From: an uncultured Oscillospiraceae bacterium
Lineage (GTDB): Bacteria > Bacillota > Clostridia > Oscillospirales > Oscillospiraceae
Direction: 5' to 3'
DNA length: 8,044 nt
Assembly: GCA_934623545.1 (NCBI GenBank)
Contig: CAKTVN010000066.1
Span: 1 to 8,044 of the forward strand
A program made the translations under genes and the position numbers. A model generated the notes under the pieces. It saw only the letters and a program-made list of their open reading frames with translations, did not search any database and was not told where the DNA came from. Below, piece by piece: positions 1 to 6,772 of this stretch; position 1 is the first letter of the stretch; every line of letters starts with the position of its first letter.

Positions 1-1338
1 CAGCTGCATATCGCCCGCGCCCGCAATGATGAGCTCCTTGGTCTCCGGATCGTTGCCGTAGGTGAAGGAAGCGTCTTCCTCGTTCAGCTTGACCAGACCG
101 TTCGCGATCTTGTCTTCGGTGCCCTTGATCTTTGCGTAGACCGCCATCTTGTACATGGGCTCGTCATAGCTCATAGGTTTGATGGTGACGGTCTTGCCCG
201 CCATGCCGAGCGTATCGCCGGTCTTGACGGAAGCGAGCTTGGTGAAGACGCCGATGTCGCCGCAGCAGACCTTGGAGGTCTTGGTGTTGTCCTTGCCCTT
301 CGGGAAGAACATATTGCCGAGCTTTTCGGAATCGCCGGTGCGTGCGTTCACGACGGTCATGGTGTCTTCCATGTCGCCGGAAATGACCTTGAAGTAGGAG
401 TTCTTGCCGTACTGGTCGGCAAGCGTGTTGAAGACGAACGCCATCGGGCTGCCCTTCGGGTCGAGCTTGAACTCAACTTCCTTATCGTCCTCGACCGCGG
501 TCATGGGCTTGCCCTCGAGCGGATTCGGGGCGAACTTCACGATGTTGTTCAGCAGGACCGTCGTGCCGAGACCGGACATGGCGCAGCCGCAGAACACCGG
601 CGTGATCGCACGGTCGCGGATGCCAGCCTTGACGCCGGTGAGGATCTCTTCCTCGGTGAACGGCTCTTCTGCAAAGAACTTTTCCATGAGCTCCTCGCTG
701 GTTTCCGCGATCTGCTCATTGAGCTCCATCATATACTCTTCGATCTTCTCTTCCGCGTCTGCGGGGAGCGCGATCTCCTTGCCGGCGGCGTCATACGCCT
801 TCTTCGCCAGCAGATCGACAACGCCGACTGCCTGCTCGCCGTTCAGGATCGGGAAAACGAACGGGATGACGGATGCGCCGAACATCTCACGCAGGCTGTC
901 AAATACATTAAAGAAGTTGGCGTGCTCTTCGTCCAGCTTGGAGACGTAGAACATTGCCGGAAGATTTGCCTTGGCAAGGTACTTCCAGCCCTTTTCGGTG
1001 CCGACGCCGATGCCGCTCTTGGCGGTGACGCAGATCAGGCCCGCGTCCGCAACGCGCAGGGACTGCACGATCTGACCGGCGAAGTCGAAGTAGCCGGGGT
1101 TATCCAGCACGTTGATCTTGCACTTGTTATATTCGACGGGAATGACAGAGGTCGAGATCGAATACTGTCTCTTCTTCTCCTCGTCGTCAAAGTCCGAAAC
1201 GGTCGTACCGTCGGCGCGCTTGCCCAGACGGGTGATCGCTTTCGTCGTGAACAGCATACTTTCGCACAGCGCGGATTTTCCATCGCCGCCATGACCCAGC
1301 AGGCAAATGTTGCGAATGTCATTGGCAGTATAGCCCAT
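1..1338 (-). CDS. EF-G-like translational GTPase (EF-G-2 type paralogue), N-terminal 446 residues, runs off the left edge
   Basis: The frame is open from an ATG at 1338 to the window edge, giving 446 residues of a protein that is usually about 690 long. The N-terminal GTPase domain is clear. The P-loop is GHGGDGKS (residues 15-22), and switch I ends in RQYSI (57-61). The G3 motif is DNPGYFDF (79-86), G4 is SKLD (133-136), and G5 is CGCA (250-253). Domain II follows from about residue 295 and domain III begins near 395. Canonical EF-G has DTPGH, NKMD and SA at these sites, so this is a divergent paralogue of the EF-G-2 kind, not the housekeeping fusA. No rpsL/rpsG/tuf neighbours are visible, which agrees with that reading. 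An AAGGAG sequence at 1349-1354 lies 10 nt before the ATG. By family the protein should bind the ribosome and GTP in the cytoplasm; its precise role (translocation, recycling or stress) cannot be read from the sequence. A ribosomal-protection factor is less likely, but the C-terminal domains are not visible. Confidence 0.92.
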   Translation of the reverse strand, partial: MGYTANDIRNICLLGHGGDGKSALCESMLFTTKAITRLGKRADGTTVSDFDDEEKKRQYSISTSVIPVEYNKCKINVLDNPGYFDFAGQIVQSLRVADAGLICVTAKSGIGVGTEKGWKYLAKANLPAMFYVSKLDEEHANFFNVFDSLREMFGASVIPFVFPILNGEQAVGVVDLLAKKAYDAAGKEIALPADAEEKIEEYMMELNEQIAETSEELMEKFFAEEPFTEEEILTGVKAGIRDRAITPVFCGCAMSGLGTTVLLNNIVKFAPNPLEGKPMTAVEDDKEVEFKLDPKGSPMAFVFNTLADQYGKNSYFKVISGDMEDTMTVVNARTGDSEKLGNMFFPKGKDNTKTSKVCCGDIGVFTKLASVKTGDTLGMAGKTVTIKPMSYDEPMYKMAVYAKIKGTEDKIANGLVKLNEEDASFTYGNDPETKELIIAGAGDMQL

Positions 1339-1348
1339 AGTTTACGTT

Positions 1349-1354
1349 CTCCTT
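1349..1354 (-). promoter_or_regulatory. Ribosome binding site of the EF-G-like gene
   Basis: AAGGAG on the minus strand lies 10 nt upstream of the ATG at 1338. It is a near-consensus Shine-Dalgarno sequence and supports this start. Confidence 0.8.
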
Positions 1355-1426
1355 TCTCCAGACGTCCTGCGCGAAGCGCACAGAGCATCCCTCGGCAGTA
1401 CACAGTTTCGCCGAATCTTAAATTCC

Positions 1427-1455
1427 ATTATATATGAATTGCACGAAAAATGCAA
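1427..1455 (-). promoter_or_regulatory. Sigma-A type promoter of the EF-G-like gene
   Basis: On the minus strand a perfect TATAAT (-10, 1427-1432) is preceded after exactly 17 bp by TTGCAT (-35, 1450-1455), which matches only the TTG half of the consensus. Transcription would start near 1420 and give a leader of about 80 nt. The promoter lies in the gap between the upstream membrane-protein gene and the EF-G-like gene, so the latter can be expressed independently of the rlmB operon. The -10 box is strong evidence; the -35 box is weak. Confidence 0.7.
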
Positions 1456-1457
1456 TT
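1437..1457. promoter_or_regulatory. Inverted repeat over the -35 region, candidate operator
   Basis: AATTGCA (1437-1443) and TGCAATT (1451-1457) form a perfect 7-bp inverted repeat with a 7-nt spacer. The repeat covers the -35 hexamer and most of the spacer of the EF-G-like promoter. A dimeric repressor bound here would block polymerase. No regulator gene is in view, and an AT-rich 7-bp repeat could arise by chance. Confidence 0.4.
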
Positions 1458-1480
1458 ACAATCTTCCTGTTTTAGGAGAA

Positions 1481-1513
1481 AAATGCGTGTGTTCTCTCTT
1501 CCCCTCCGCATTT
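1481..1513 (-). terminator. Weak candidate terminator after the membrane-protein gene
   Basis: Read on the minus strand, AAATGCG (1513-1507) pairs with CGCATTT (1487-1481) across a 19-nt purine-rich loop. The second arm runs into a TTTTT tract. It begins 5 nt after the stop codon of the 698-residue gene. The large loop and short AT-containing stem make it a poor intrinsic terminator, so some read-through into the EF-G-like gene is likely. Confidence 0.35.
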
Positions 1514-1518
1514 GCGCC

Positions 1519-3615
1519 TCACGCGCCGCCTCCGACGCTCGTCACAAGCAGCGACGGCAGCAGCCACAGCAGCGTATAGATCAGCAGATTCCACGCCGAG
1601 ACCGCCTGCGAGGAGCCGATAAACGTCAGCAGAAACAGCACCAGCGTTCCGATCACGCTGCCCGCGATCGTGATCGCCATCGCACCGCGCGCCGAACTTC
1701 GCATCGACCGTGCGCCGACAACGGAGGCGACGAAGCAGCTGAAGCTGCTTCGGACCAGCAGCGCGCCCTGCTTCGGCTCGCGCAGCACATCGGGAGATGA
1801 GAGCTTCGCGCGCTCCTCGACCGTTGGGAACTCAATACGGTCCGGCGAGAGCTTATAGCGCTGCTTGAGAAATTGCGGCGTGATCATGAAATCGCGCGTC
1901 GCAAGCAGCGGCAGCAGCCCATTCATCCGCGTCAGTGACTGAAGCCCCGCGCGCACGGCAGGAGCCGGGTCGTAGTTCAGCGCGAACACCGCCGCAAGCT
2001 CGCCGTTGATCGCCAGGTACACCGCCTGACGCAGGCGTGTGCCCTCGGGCATCCGAACGCGCATGAGCTTCATGAATGCGAGCGAGCCCATCAGCACCAC
2101 GTCGCCGCCCAGCTCCGCGCCCAGACCCCCGCCCTCATAGCGGCGGAAGGTATCGACGGTATAATGCCGCCCGTTCTGGCTCTTCAGGATCTCGCGGAAC
2201 AGCGGCACGAGCCCGCTCCCCGCCGTCTCCACGACCGCAGCGGCATAGCCGATGATCTGCGGGACATAGCGGTCGGAGTAAATTTTCATGCCGTTGAGCG
2301 TCACGTTCTCCGGCGGGAACAGGTCCGCGTCCTCGACCGCGACGGCGCATTCCGCGCCGAGATTCCGTGCGCCCTGCCAGCCCGCGACCGCCGCGCCGCT
2401 CCGACTGAGCCGCCGGGCGCAGAGCGAGAACGTCCTCGGATAGGCGATCAGGATGCCGATTGGGTAGCCCGCCACGAGCATCGCCGTCCACGCCCACAAA
2501 AAGTCGCCGTCCAGCCGCAGCGCTGAGAGCACCGCAAACACCATCGTCACGCCCGCCATGACAGGCGCATAGACGCGCATGACGCGCCGGCTCGCGTCCG
2601 GCATTTCGATCTGGCGCACAAATTCGTTTTTATCCGCTTCGGCGCGGAAAATGCAGTCCTTTCCGTGCCACGCCTTTTCCTCGCGGACGGCGGCGACCGG
2701 ATGCTCCATCGCGCAGACCGCGCGCATGGACTTCCGCTTTGCCGTGCAAAGCTCCAGCTCGCCCCAGAGCGCAAGCGTCAGCGTCAGAGAAACCGCCGTA
2801 CAGAATGGGACGCGACCAGAGAAGATCGCGCTGACGGAATCCGCCGCCGACACCACGACCAGCAGTGCAAGCAAACTCAGATGATCGAAGCGCATTTTGA
2901 TGCAGCTCAGCACGCCGCGCGCGCAGATATCCAGCGCCAGCAGCACCTGAAGCACCAGCACGACCAGCATCGCCGCCGACAGAAGCCGCGTGTTTTCCGT
3001 AAGGTCCAGCCCCGCGATGCTGTAATTGCAGAGCGCCAGCATAGCCGCCGACAGAATGCAAAGAATAAGACTGATCGCAAGCCGCAGCTTGCGCGTCGAC
3101 GGCTTGCAGTATGCCTGATACGCCTCCTCCGCCGAGGCAAAGACCGTCTCCGGCTGCTCGGGCTGGCGCGCCTTTTTCTGCTGCGCCTGCTTTTTCTGAA
3201 GGCGCTCCATGCGCTTGAGCCGCTTGCGCTCCGCGCGCTCGGCGCGCACCCGTCTGGCAGCCTCCGCCGCGTTCTCGGCATCCGGCTCCGTGGCGGAGGT
3301 CGGCTCCGGCGCAGGCTCGCCCTTATAGGTCCAGATCTTCGGGCGCTCTGGCTCCTGCTCCTCCGGATCCCTGATCGGCGTGAAGCGGACGGTGTCTCCG
3401 CTCGTGTCGCGTGCCGGCGCGTCCTGCGCCTGCTGCACGCCTTCCGGCTCCGGTTTTTCCGCAGCGGGCGGCTCGGGCGGCGCTTCCTCTTCGCGGTGGC
3501 TCCAGCCGCCAAACTCGCGCATGATCTCCTCGAGCGTGTATTCCGGCTCCTGCTCCGCAGGCTCTGGCTCTGTATGAACTTGTTTCAGCTCCTGATCCTG
3601 AGGTAACTGTTCCAT
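1519..3615 (-). CDS. Eight-pass membrane protein resembling a P1B-type ATPase but lacking its catalytic motifs
   Basis: This gene encodes 698 residues; the ATG at 3615 is supported by AGGAG 5 nt upstream (3621-3625). Residues 1-115 are acidic and proline-rich and contain YTLEEIMREFGGW (26-38). Residues 118-150 are a very basic, probably helical stretch. Predicted membrane segments lie near 177-198, 210-230, 246-264, 271-288, 347-367, 373-392, 645-667 and 673-693. This is the 4+2+2 layout of heavy-metal P-type ATPases. The cytoplasmic part (393-643) aligns by eye with P and N domains: EGGGLGAELGG...VLMGS (494-511) with the N-domain GxG...VGN stretch, AVYLAINGELAAVFAL (531-546) with the AVDGELAG strand, and LLATRDF (570-576) with LLTGDN. 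The signature residues are gone: YPI (384-386) for CPC, VEDADLF (427-433) for FDKTGTL, no TGE in a roughly 60-residue A-domain loop, no HP, and no GDGxND. Ion pumping is therefore unlikely; a sensory, scaffold or regulatory role is inference only. It lies 23 bp downstream of rlmB, probably in one transcript. The CDS is certain; the family link rests on reading by eye. Confidence 0.85.
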   Translation of the reverse strand: MEQLPQDQELKQVHTEPEPAEQEPEYTLEEIMREFGGWSHREEEAPPEPPAAEKPEPEGVQQAQDAPARDTSGDTVRFTPIRDPEEQEPERPKIWTYKGEPAPEPTSATEPDAENAAEAARRVRAERAERKRLKRMERLQKKQAQQKKARQPEQPETVFASAEEAYQAYCKPSTRKLRLAISLILCILSAAMLALCNYSIAGLDLTENTRLLSAAMLVVLVLQVLLALDICARGVLSCIKMRFDHLSLLALLVVVSAADSVSAIFSGRVPFCTAVSLTLTLALWGELELCTAKRKSMRAVCAMEHPVAAVREEKAWHGKDCIFRAEADKNEFVRQIEMPDASRRVMRVYAPVMAGVTMVFAVLSALRLDGDFLWAWTAMLVAGYPIGILIAYPRTFSLCARRLSRSGAAVAGWQGARNLGAECAVAVEDADLFPPENVTLNGMKIYSDRYVPQIIGYAAAVVETAGSGLVPLFREILKSQNGRHYTVDTFRRYEGGGLGAELGGDVVLMGSLAFMKLMRVRMPEGTRLRQAVYLAINGELAAVFALNYDPAPAVRAGLQSLTRMNGLLPLLATRDFMITPQFLKQRYKLSPDRIEFPTVEERAKLSSPDVLREPKQGALLVRSSFSCFVASVVGARSMRSSARGAMAITIAGSVIGTLVLFLLTFIGSSQAVSAWNLLIYTLLWLLPSLLVTSVGGGA

Positions 3616-3620
3616 GTTTT

Positions 3621-3625
3621 CTCCT
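3621..3625 (-). promoter_or_regulatory. Ribosome binding site of the P-type ATPase-like gene
   Basis: AGGAG on the minus strand lies 5 nt before the ATG at 3615, inside the 23-bp gap after the rlmB stop codon. It fixes the start of the membrane-protein gene and fits translation from a shared mRNA. Confidence 0.75.
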
Positions 3626-3638
3626 GAATGGTTCCGGT

Positions 3639-4460
3639 TTATCCTCTCTGGCGCACTGCCTCATACAGCAGGATCGCCGCAGCCGCCGACGCGTTCAGCG
3701 ACGAGATATTGCCCTTCATGGGGATGCTGAGCTTAAGGTCGCAGTTTTCCGCCACCAGGCGGCTCATGCCCTCGCCCTCGTTTCCGATCACGATCGCGGC
3801 AGGACCCTTGAGGTCCGCGCCGTAAAGCGGCGTCGTGCCGTCGGCAGCCGTGCCGAACACCCACACGCCCCGCTCCTTGAGCTCCTTCATCGCGGCGGTG
3901 ATGTTGGACACCCGCGCCACCGGCATATACTCCAGCGCGCCTGCGGACGCCTTGCCGACGACCGCCGTAAGCCCGACGCTGCGCCGCTTCGGGATGATCA
4001 CGCCGTGCGCCCCTGCGCACTCCGCCGTGCGGATGATCGCGCCGAGGTTGTGCGGATCGGAAAGCTCGTCGCAGATCACGATCAGCGGCGCTTCGCCGCG
4101 CACCTTCGCGCGGTCCAGGATGTCGTCGATCGTCGCGTAGCTGTGCGCCGCGACCATCGCGATCACGCCCTGATGCGCGCCCGTCGCAGACATCTGATCG
4201 AGCTTGCGCCGGTCGGTCTCTACCACGACCGCACCCGCCTGCTTCGCCTGCGCCGCAAGCCGCGCCAGAGCGCGGTCGGTGCTGCCCTCGGCGATGAAGA
4301 CCTTGTCGATCGCGCGTCCGGAGGACAGTGCCTCGGTCAGCGCGTTTCTGCCCTCGAGTATATTTTCCGCGTCCTCGCGGACCGTATCGCGCGAAAACGC
4401 GCGGCGGTCCTGCGCAGGGTCGCGGCGGAGATCTTTTCTGCGTTCATGATTGTCTCTCAT
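3639..4460 (-). CDS. rlmB: 23S rRNA 2'-O-ribose methyltransferase of the TrmH/SpoU family (RlmB-like)
   Basis: This is a 273-residue SPOUT methyltransferase. In the RlmB family it uses S-adenosylmethionine to methylate the 2'-OH of a conserved guanosine (G2251 in E. coli numbering) in the 23S rRNA peptidyl-transferase region. A basic N-terminal tail (1-30) precedes the L30e-like RNA-binding domain (about 33-105, with ILEGRNALTEAL and HQGVIA). The knotted catalytic domain follows. Motif 1 is NLGAIIRTAE (138-147, catalytic-type N138 and R144), motif 2 is IGNEGEG (225-231), and motif 3 is IPMKGNISSLNAS (246-258). All three are intact. The start at 4460 is chosen because GGGAG lies 8 nt upstream. 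An in-frame ATG at 4475 would add five residues but has no convincing Shine-Dalgarno sequence. It is probably the first gene of an operon with the downstream membrane protein. Other SpoU enzymes such as a tRNA methyltransferase are possible, but the N-terminal domain favours RlmB. Confidence 0.94.
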   Translation of the reverse strand: MRDNHERRKDLRRDPAQDRRAFSRDTVREDAENILEGRNALTEALSSGRAIDKVFIAEGSTDRALARLAAQAKQAGAVVVETDRRKLDQMSATGAHQGVIAMVAAHSYATIDDILDRAKVRGEAPLIVICDELSDPHNLGAIIRTAECAGAHGVIIPKRRSVGLTAVVGKASAGALEYMPVARVSNITAAMKELKERGVWVFGTAADGTTPLYGADLKGPAAIVIGNEGEGMSRLVAENCDLKLSIPMKGNISSLNASAAAAILLYEAVRQRG

Positions 4461-4468
4461 AATTCCGG

Positions 4469-4473
4469 CTCCC
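4469..4473 (-). promoter_or_regulatory. Ribosome binding site deciding the rlmB start
   Basis: GGGAG on the minus strand lies 8 nt before the ATG at 4460. It overlaps the alternative upstream ATG at 4475, so use of 4460 is favoured. Confidence 0.6.
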
Positions 4474-4526
4474 ATATCCCGGCGGACGAAATGCGATGTC
4501 AGCCGGTCTTATAAAATGTCGAGCAT

Positions 4527-4555
4527 ATTATAACAGGTATCTCCCTCAGAAACAA
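4527..4555 (-). promoter_or_regulatory. Promoter of rlmB and the downstream membrane-protein gene
   Basis: On the minus strand a perfect TATAAT (4527-4532) carries an upstream TG to give the extended form TGTTATAAT. TTGTTT (4550-4555) lies exactly 17 bp further upstream as the -35. Transcription would start near 4520, about 60 nt before the rlmB ATG. It is divergent from the ftsH promoter about 57 bp away. Confidence 0.75.
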
Positions 4556-4611
4556 CCATAAAACGCGTTTCAAATTCACAGAAAATTTACCGCTTGTTTC
4601 GTTTCCGCTTC

Positions 4612-4640
4612 TTGTCAAACGATTTTCGGTATGATAAGAT
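4612..4640 (+). promoter_or_regulatory. Candidate promoter of ftsH
   Basis: TTGTCA (4612-4617), a five-of-six match to the -35 consensus, is followed after 17 bp by TAAGAT (4635-4640), a four-of-six -10. The predicted transcription start near 4647 lies downstream of the in-frame ATG at 4594. That ATG therefore cannot be used from this transcript, which supports the TTG start at 4723. The leader would be about 75 nt. Confidence 0.55.
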
Positions 4641-4704
4641 GTCAGCGTTGCAGATATGGCGGCTTTTTGCCCGTATCGTATGGCGTATTCGCCGCTTTTC
4701 ATAT

Positions 4705-4716
4705 AGAAAGAAGGTG
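4705..4716 (+). promoter_or_regulatory. Strong ribosome binding site that sets the ftsH TTG start
   Basis: AGAAAGAAGGTG matches the complement of the 16S rRNA 3' end (AGAAAGGAGGTG) at 11 of 12 positions and ends 6 nt before TTG at 4723. A site this strong in front of a weak initiation codon is common in Firmicutes. No comparable site precedes the upstream in-frame ATG codons. Confidence 0.8.
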
Positions 4717-4722
4717 CCCGGA

Positions 4723-6702
4723 TTGAATCAGGATCCGAAAAAACAGAATAACAACCGTCCCTCCGGCAGCGACGATGACCGCCGGGGCAAGCGCATTTTG
4801 ATTCTCGTCATCGCGGCGCTCATCGCGACGCTGCTCATCAACTCTCTGATGACGACGATCTCGCACTCCTATCTGACCGAGATCAGCTATAACGAGTTTC
4901 TCACCATGCTGGACGATGATAAGCTCGACTCCGTCGAGGTCCAGAACGACCGGCTGCTCATCCTGACGAAGGAGGAGGCTGCCAAGGTCTCCGGTCGTCA
5001 GCATCTGTATTATACCGGGCGCTTCACCGGGCTGGATGAATCGCTCGTCGCGGAGCTGGAGACGCACGGTGTGGACTATCAGGTCAAGATCGTCGAGGAG
5101 ATGAACCCCATTGTCTCGTTCCTCGTCACGTGGGTCATCCCCGTGGCCGTCATGTATCTGCTGTTCAGCCTCCTGATGCGCGGCATGGCGAAGCGCATGG
5201 GCGGCGGAGGCTTTGGCGGCATCGGCGGGATCGGCGAAAACAAGGCGAAGGTCTACATGGAAAAGCAGACCGGCGTCACATTTGCCGACGTTGCCGGTCA
5301 GGACGAGGCGAAGGAATCCCTCGTTGAGATCATCGATTTCCTGCACAACCCGCAGAAATACACCGCCATCGGCGCAAAGCTCCCCAAGGGCGCGCTGCTG
5401 GTCGGCTCCCCCGGCACCGGCAAGACGCTGCTCGCGAAGGCGGTCGCCGGTGAGGCGAACGTGCCGTTCTTCTCGATCTCCGGCTCGGACTTTGTGGAAA
5501 TGTTTGTCGGCGTCGGCGCGAGCCGCGTCCGCAGCCTCTTCCAGGAGGCAAACAAGGTCGCGCCCGCGATCATCTTCATCGACGAGATCGACGCCATCGG
5601 TCGCACCAGAGACTCCAAATTCGGCGGCAATGACGAGCGCGAGCAGACGCTCAATCAGCTGCTCGCCGAGATCGACGGCTTTGATTCTTCGAAGGGCGTC
5701 GTCATCCTCGCCGCGACCAACCGCCCGGAAATTCTCGACAAGGCGCTGCTGCGCGCGGGGCGCTTTGACCGCCGCATCATCGTCGACCGCCCGAATCTTC
5801 AGGGGCGGTATCAGACGCTGCGCGTCCACACCAAGAACATCAAGCTCTCCGAGGATGTCGATCTGCACAAGATCGCGCAGGCAACCGCCGGTGCGGTCGG
5901 CGCGGACCTCGCGAACCTCGTCAACGAAGCGGCGCTGCGCGCCGTGCGTCAGGGACGCAAAGCCGTCAATCAGCAGGACCTGCTCGTCTCGTTCGAGACC
6001 GTCATCGCCGGTACGGAAAAGAAGGGCACCGTCCTGACGGATATGGAAAAGCGCATCGTCTCCTACCATGAGGTCGGGCACGCGCTGGTCGCCGCGCTGC
6101 AAAAGCACACGCAGCCGGTCTCCAAGATCACCATTGTCCCGCACACCTCCGGTGCGCTGGGCTACACTATGCAGATGCCCGAGGAAGAGAAGTTCCTGAG
6201 CTCGAAGGAAGAGCTGATCGTGGAGCTTGAAACGCTCCTCGGCGGGCGCGCGGCGGAGCAGCTCGTCTTTGGCATCCAGACCACCGGCGCCTCCAATGAC
6301 ATCGAGCGCGCGACCGAGCTTGCCCGCAAGATGGTCACGCAGTACGGCATGAGTGAGAAATTCGGTCTGATGGCGCTCTCCACCGTCTCCAATCCCTATC
6401 TGGACGGCAGCACCATGATGAACTGCGCCGACTCCACCGCTTCTGCGGCAGACGCTGAAATTCAGACGCTGCTCGCAAAATGCTATGCAGCGGCGAAGGA
6501 GATTCTCGCAAAGAACCGCGCGCTGCTCGATGAGATCGCACTGTACCTTCTGACCAAGGAGACCATCACCGGCGATGAGTTCATGGCGTATGTCAACGCC
6601 GATTCCAAACGCATCACCAGCGGCTCTGAAGCCTCAGAAAGCACGGATTGCGCCTCCGCCGAAACGGACGGCGCGCCGGGCGCGGGCGAAAAAGAAAACT
6701 GA
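4723..6702 (+). CDS. ftsH: ATP-dependent zinc metalloprotease FtsH, TTG start
   Basis: This is a 659-residue membrane-anchored AAA+ protease that extracts and degrades misfolded or short-lived membrane and cytosolic proteins as a hexamer on the cytoplasmic face. It has a short polar N terminus, TM1 (about 24-42), an extracytoplasmic domain (about 43-128), TM2 (129-152) and a glycine-rich linker (159-171). In the AAA domain are Walker A GSPGTGKT (228-235; the usual form is GPPGTGKT), the [10 protein letters not shown] pore region (261-270), Walker B IIFIDEID (283-290), and the second region of homology with R344 and R347 as arginine fingers. The protease domain has HEVGH (449-453; usually HEAGH) and D526 as the third zinc ligand, 77 residues later as expected. 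All catalytic residues are present. The C-terminal tail (about 625-659) is acidic and Ser/Ala-rich. The start is TTG, chosen from the ribosome binding site and because residues before it (a basic, Arg-rich run) do not resemble FtsH. It is divergent from rlmB and is followed by a hairpin before mscS. Confidence 0.96.
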   Translation: MNQDPKKQNNNRPSGSDDDRRGKRILILVIAALIATLLINSLMTTISHSYLTEISYNEFLTMLDDDKLDSVEVQNDRLLILTKEEAAKVSGRQHLYYTGRFTGLDESLVAELETHGVDYQVKIVEEMNPIVSFLVTWVIPVAVMYLLFSLLMRGMAKRMGGGGFGGIGGIGENKAKVYMEKQTGVTFADVAGQDEAKESLVEIIDFLHNPQKYTAIGAKLPKGALLVGSPGTGKTLLAKAVAGEANVPFFSISGSDFVEMFVGVGASRVRSLFQEANKVAPAIIFIDEIDAIGRTRDSKFGGNDEREQTLNQLLAEIDGFDSSKGVVILAATNRPEILDKALLRAGRFDRRIIVDRPNLQGRYQTLRVHTKNIKLSEDVDLHKIAQATAGAVGADLANLVNEAALRAVRQGRKAVNQQDLLVSFETVIAGTEKKGTVLTDMEKRIVSYHEVGHALVAALQKHTQPVSKITIVPHTSGALGYTMQMPEEEKFLSSKEELIVELETLLGGRAAEQLVFGIQTTGASNDIERATELARKMVTQYGMSEKFGLMALSTVSNPYLDGSTMMNCADSTASAADAEIQTLLAKCYAAAKEILAKNRALLDEIALYLLTKETITGDEFMAYVNADSKRITSGSEASESTDCASAETDGAPGAGEKEN

Positions 6703-6717
6703 TCATCATACTAACTG

Positions 6718-6756
6718 AGCGTCATGCTCCGCGCCCGCGCGCGGAGCATCGCTTTT
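6718..6756 (+). terminator. GC-rich hairpin terminator after ftsH
   Basis: ATGCTCCGCGC (6724-6734) pairs perfectly with GCGCGGAGCAT (6739-6749) around a CCGC loop. An outer AGCG/CGCT pairing (6718-6721 with 6750-6753) extends the stem past a 2-nt bulge. Only three or four T residues follow, so termination may be partial and let some ftsH transcripts reach mscS. The mscS ribosome binding site begins within a few bases of the hairpin. Confidence 0.7.
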
Positions 6757-6772
6757 GAAAGGATGGGACAAC

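Noticed and set aside
1..1338. Tetracycline-resistance ribosomal protection protein
   Set aside because: The P-loop, switch and domain II pattern looks closer to EF-G-2 paralogues. The decisive C-terminal domains are outside the window, so this is not excluded entirely.
404..1437. Plus-strand open frames (404-949, 922-1437) opposite the EF-G-like gene
   Set aside because: The minus strand carries the ordered GTPase motifs; the plus-strand frames show no domain and overlap it fully or nearly so.
2665..3606. 313-codon open frame on the plus strand opposite the P-type ATPase-like gene
   Set aside because: The product is extremely Arg/Leu-rich low complexity, typical of the reverse complement of GC-rich coding DNA. 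The opposite strand has a coherent membrane protein with a ribosome binding site.
4499..4702. 67-codon minus-strand frame in the rlmB-ftsH gap
   Set aside because: It covers both predicted promoters, has no ribosome binding site, and its composition is not protein-like.
4699..6144. 481-codon open frame on the minus strand opposite ftsH
   Set aside because: It is the antisense shadow of a GC-rich, well-identified gene; the product is rich in Asp, Arg and Leu, with no domain and no ribosome binding site of its own.
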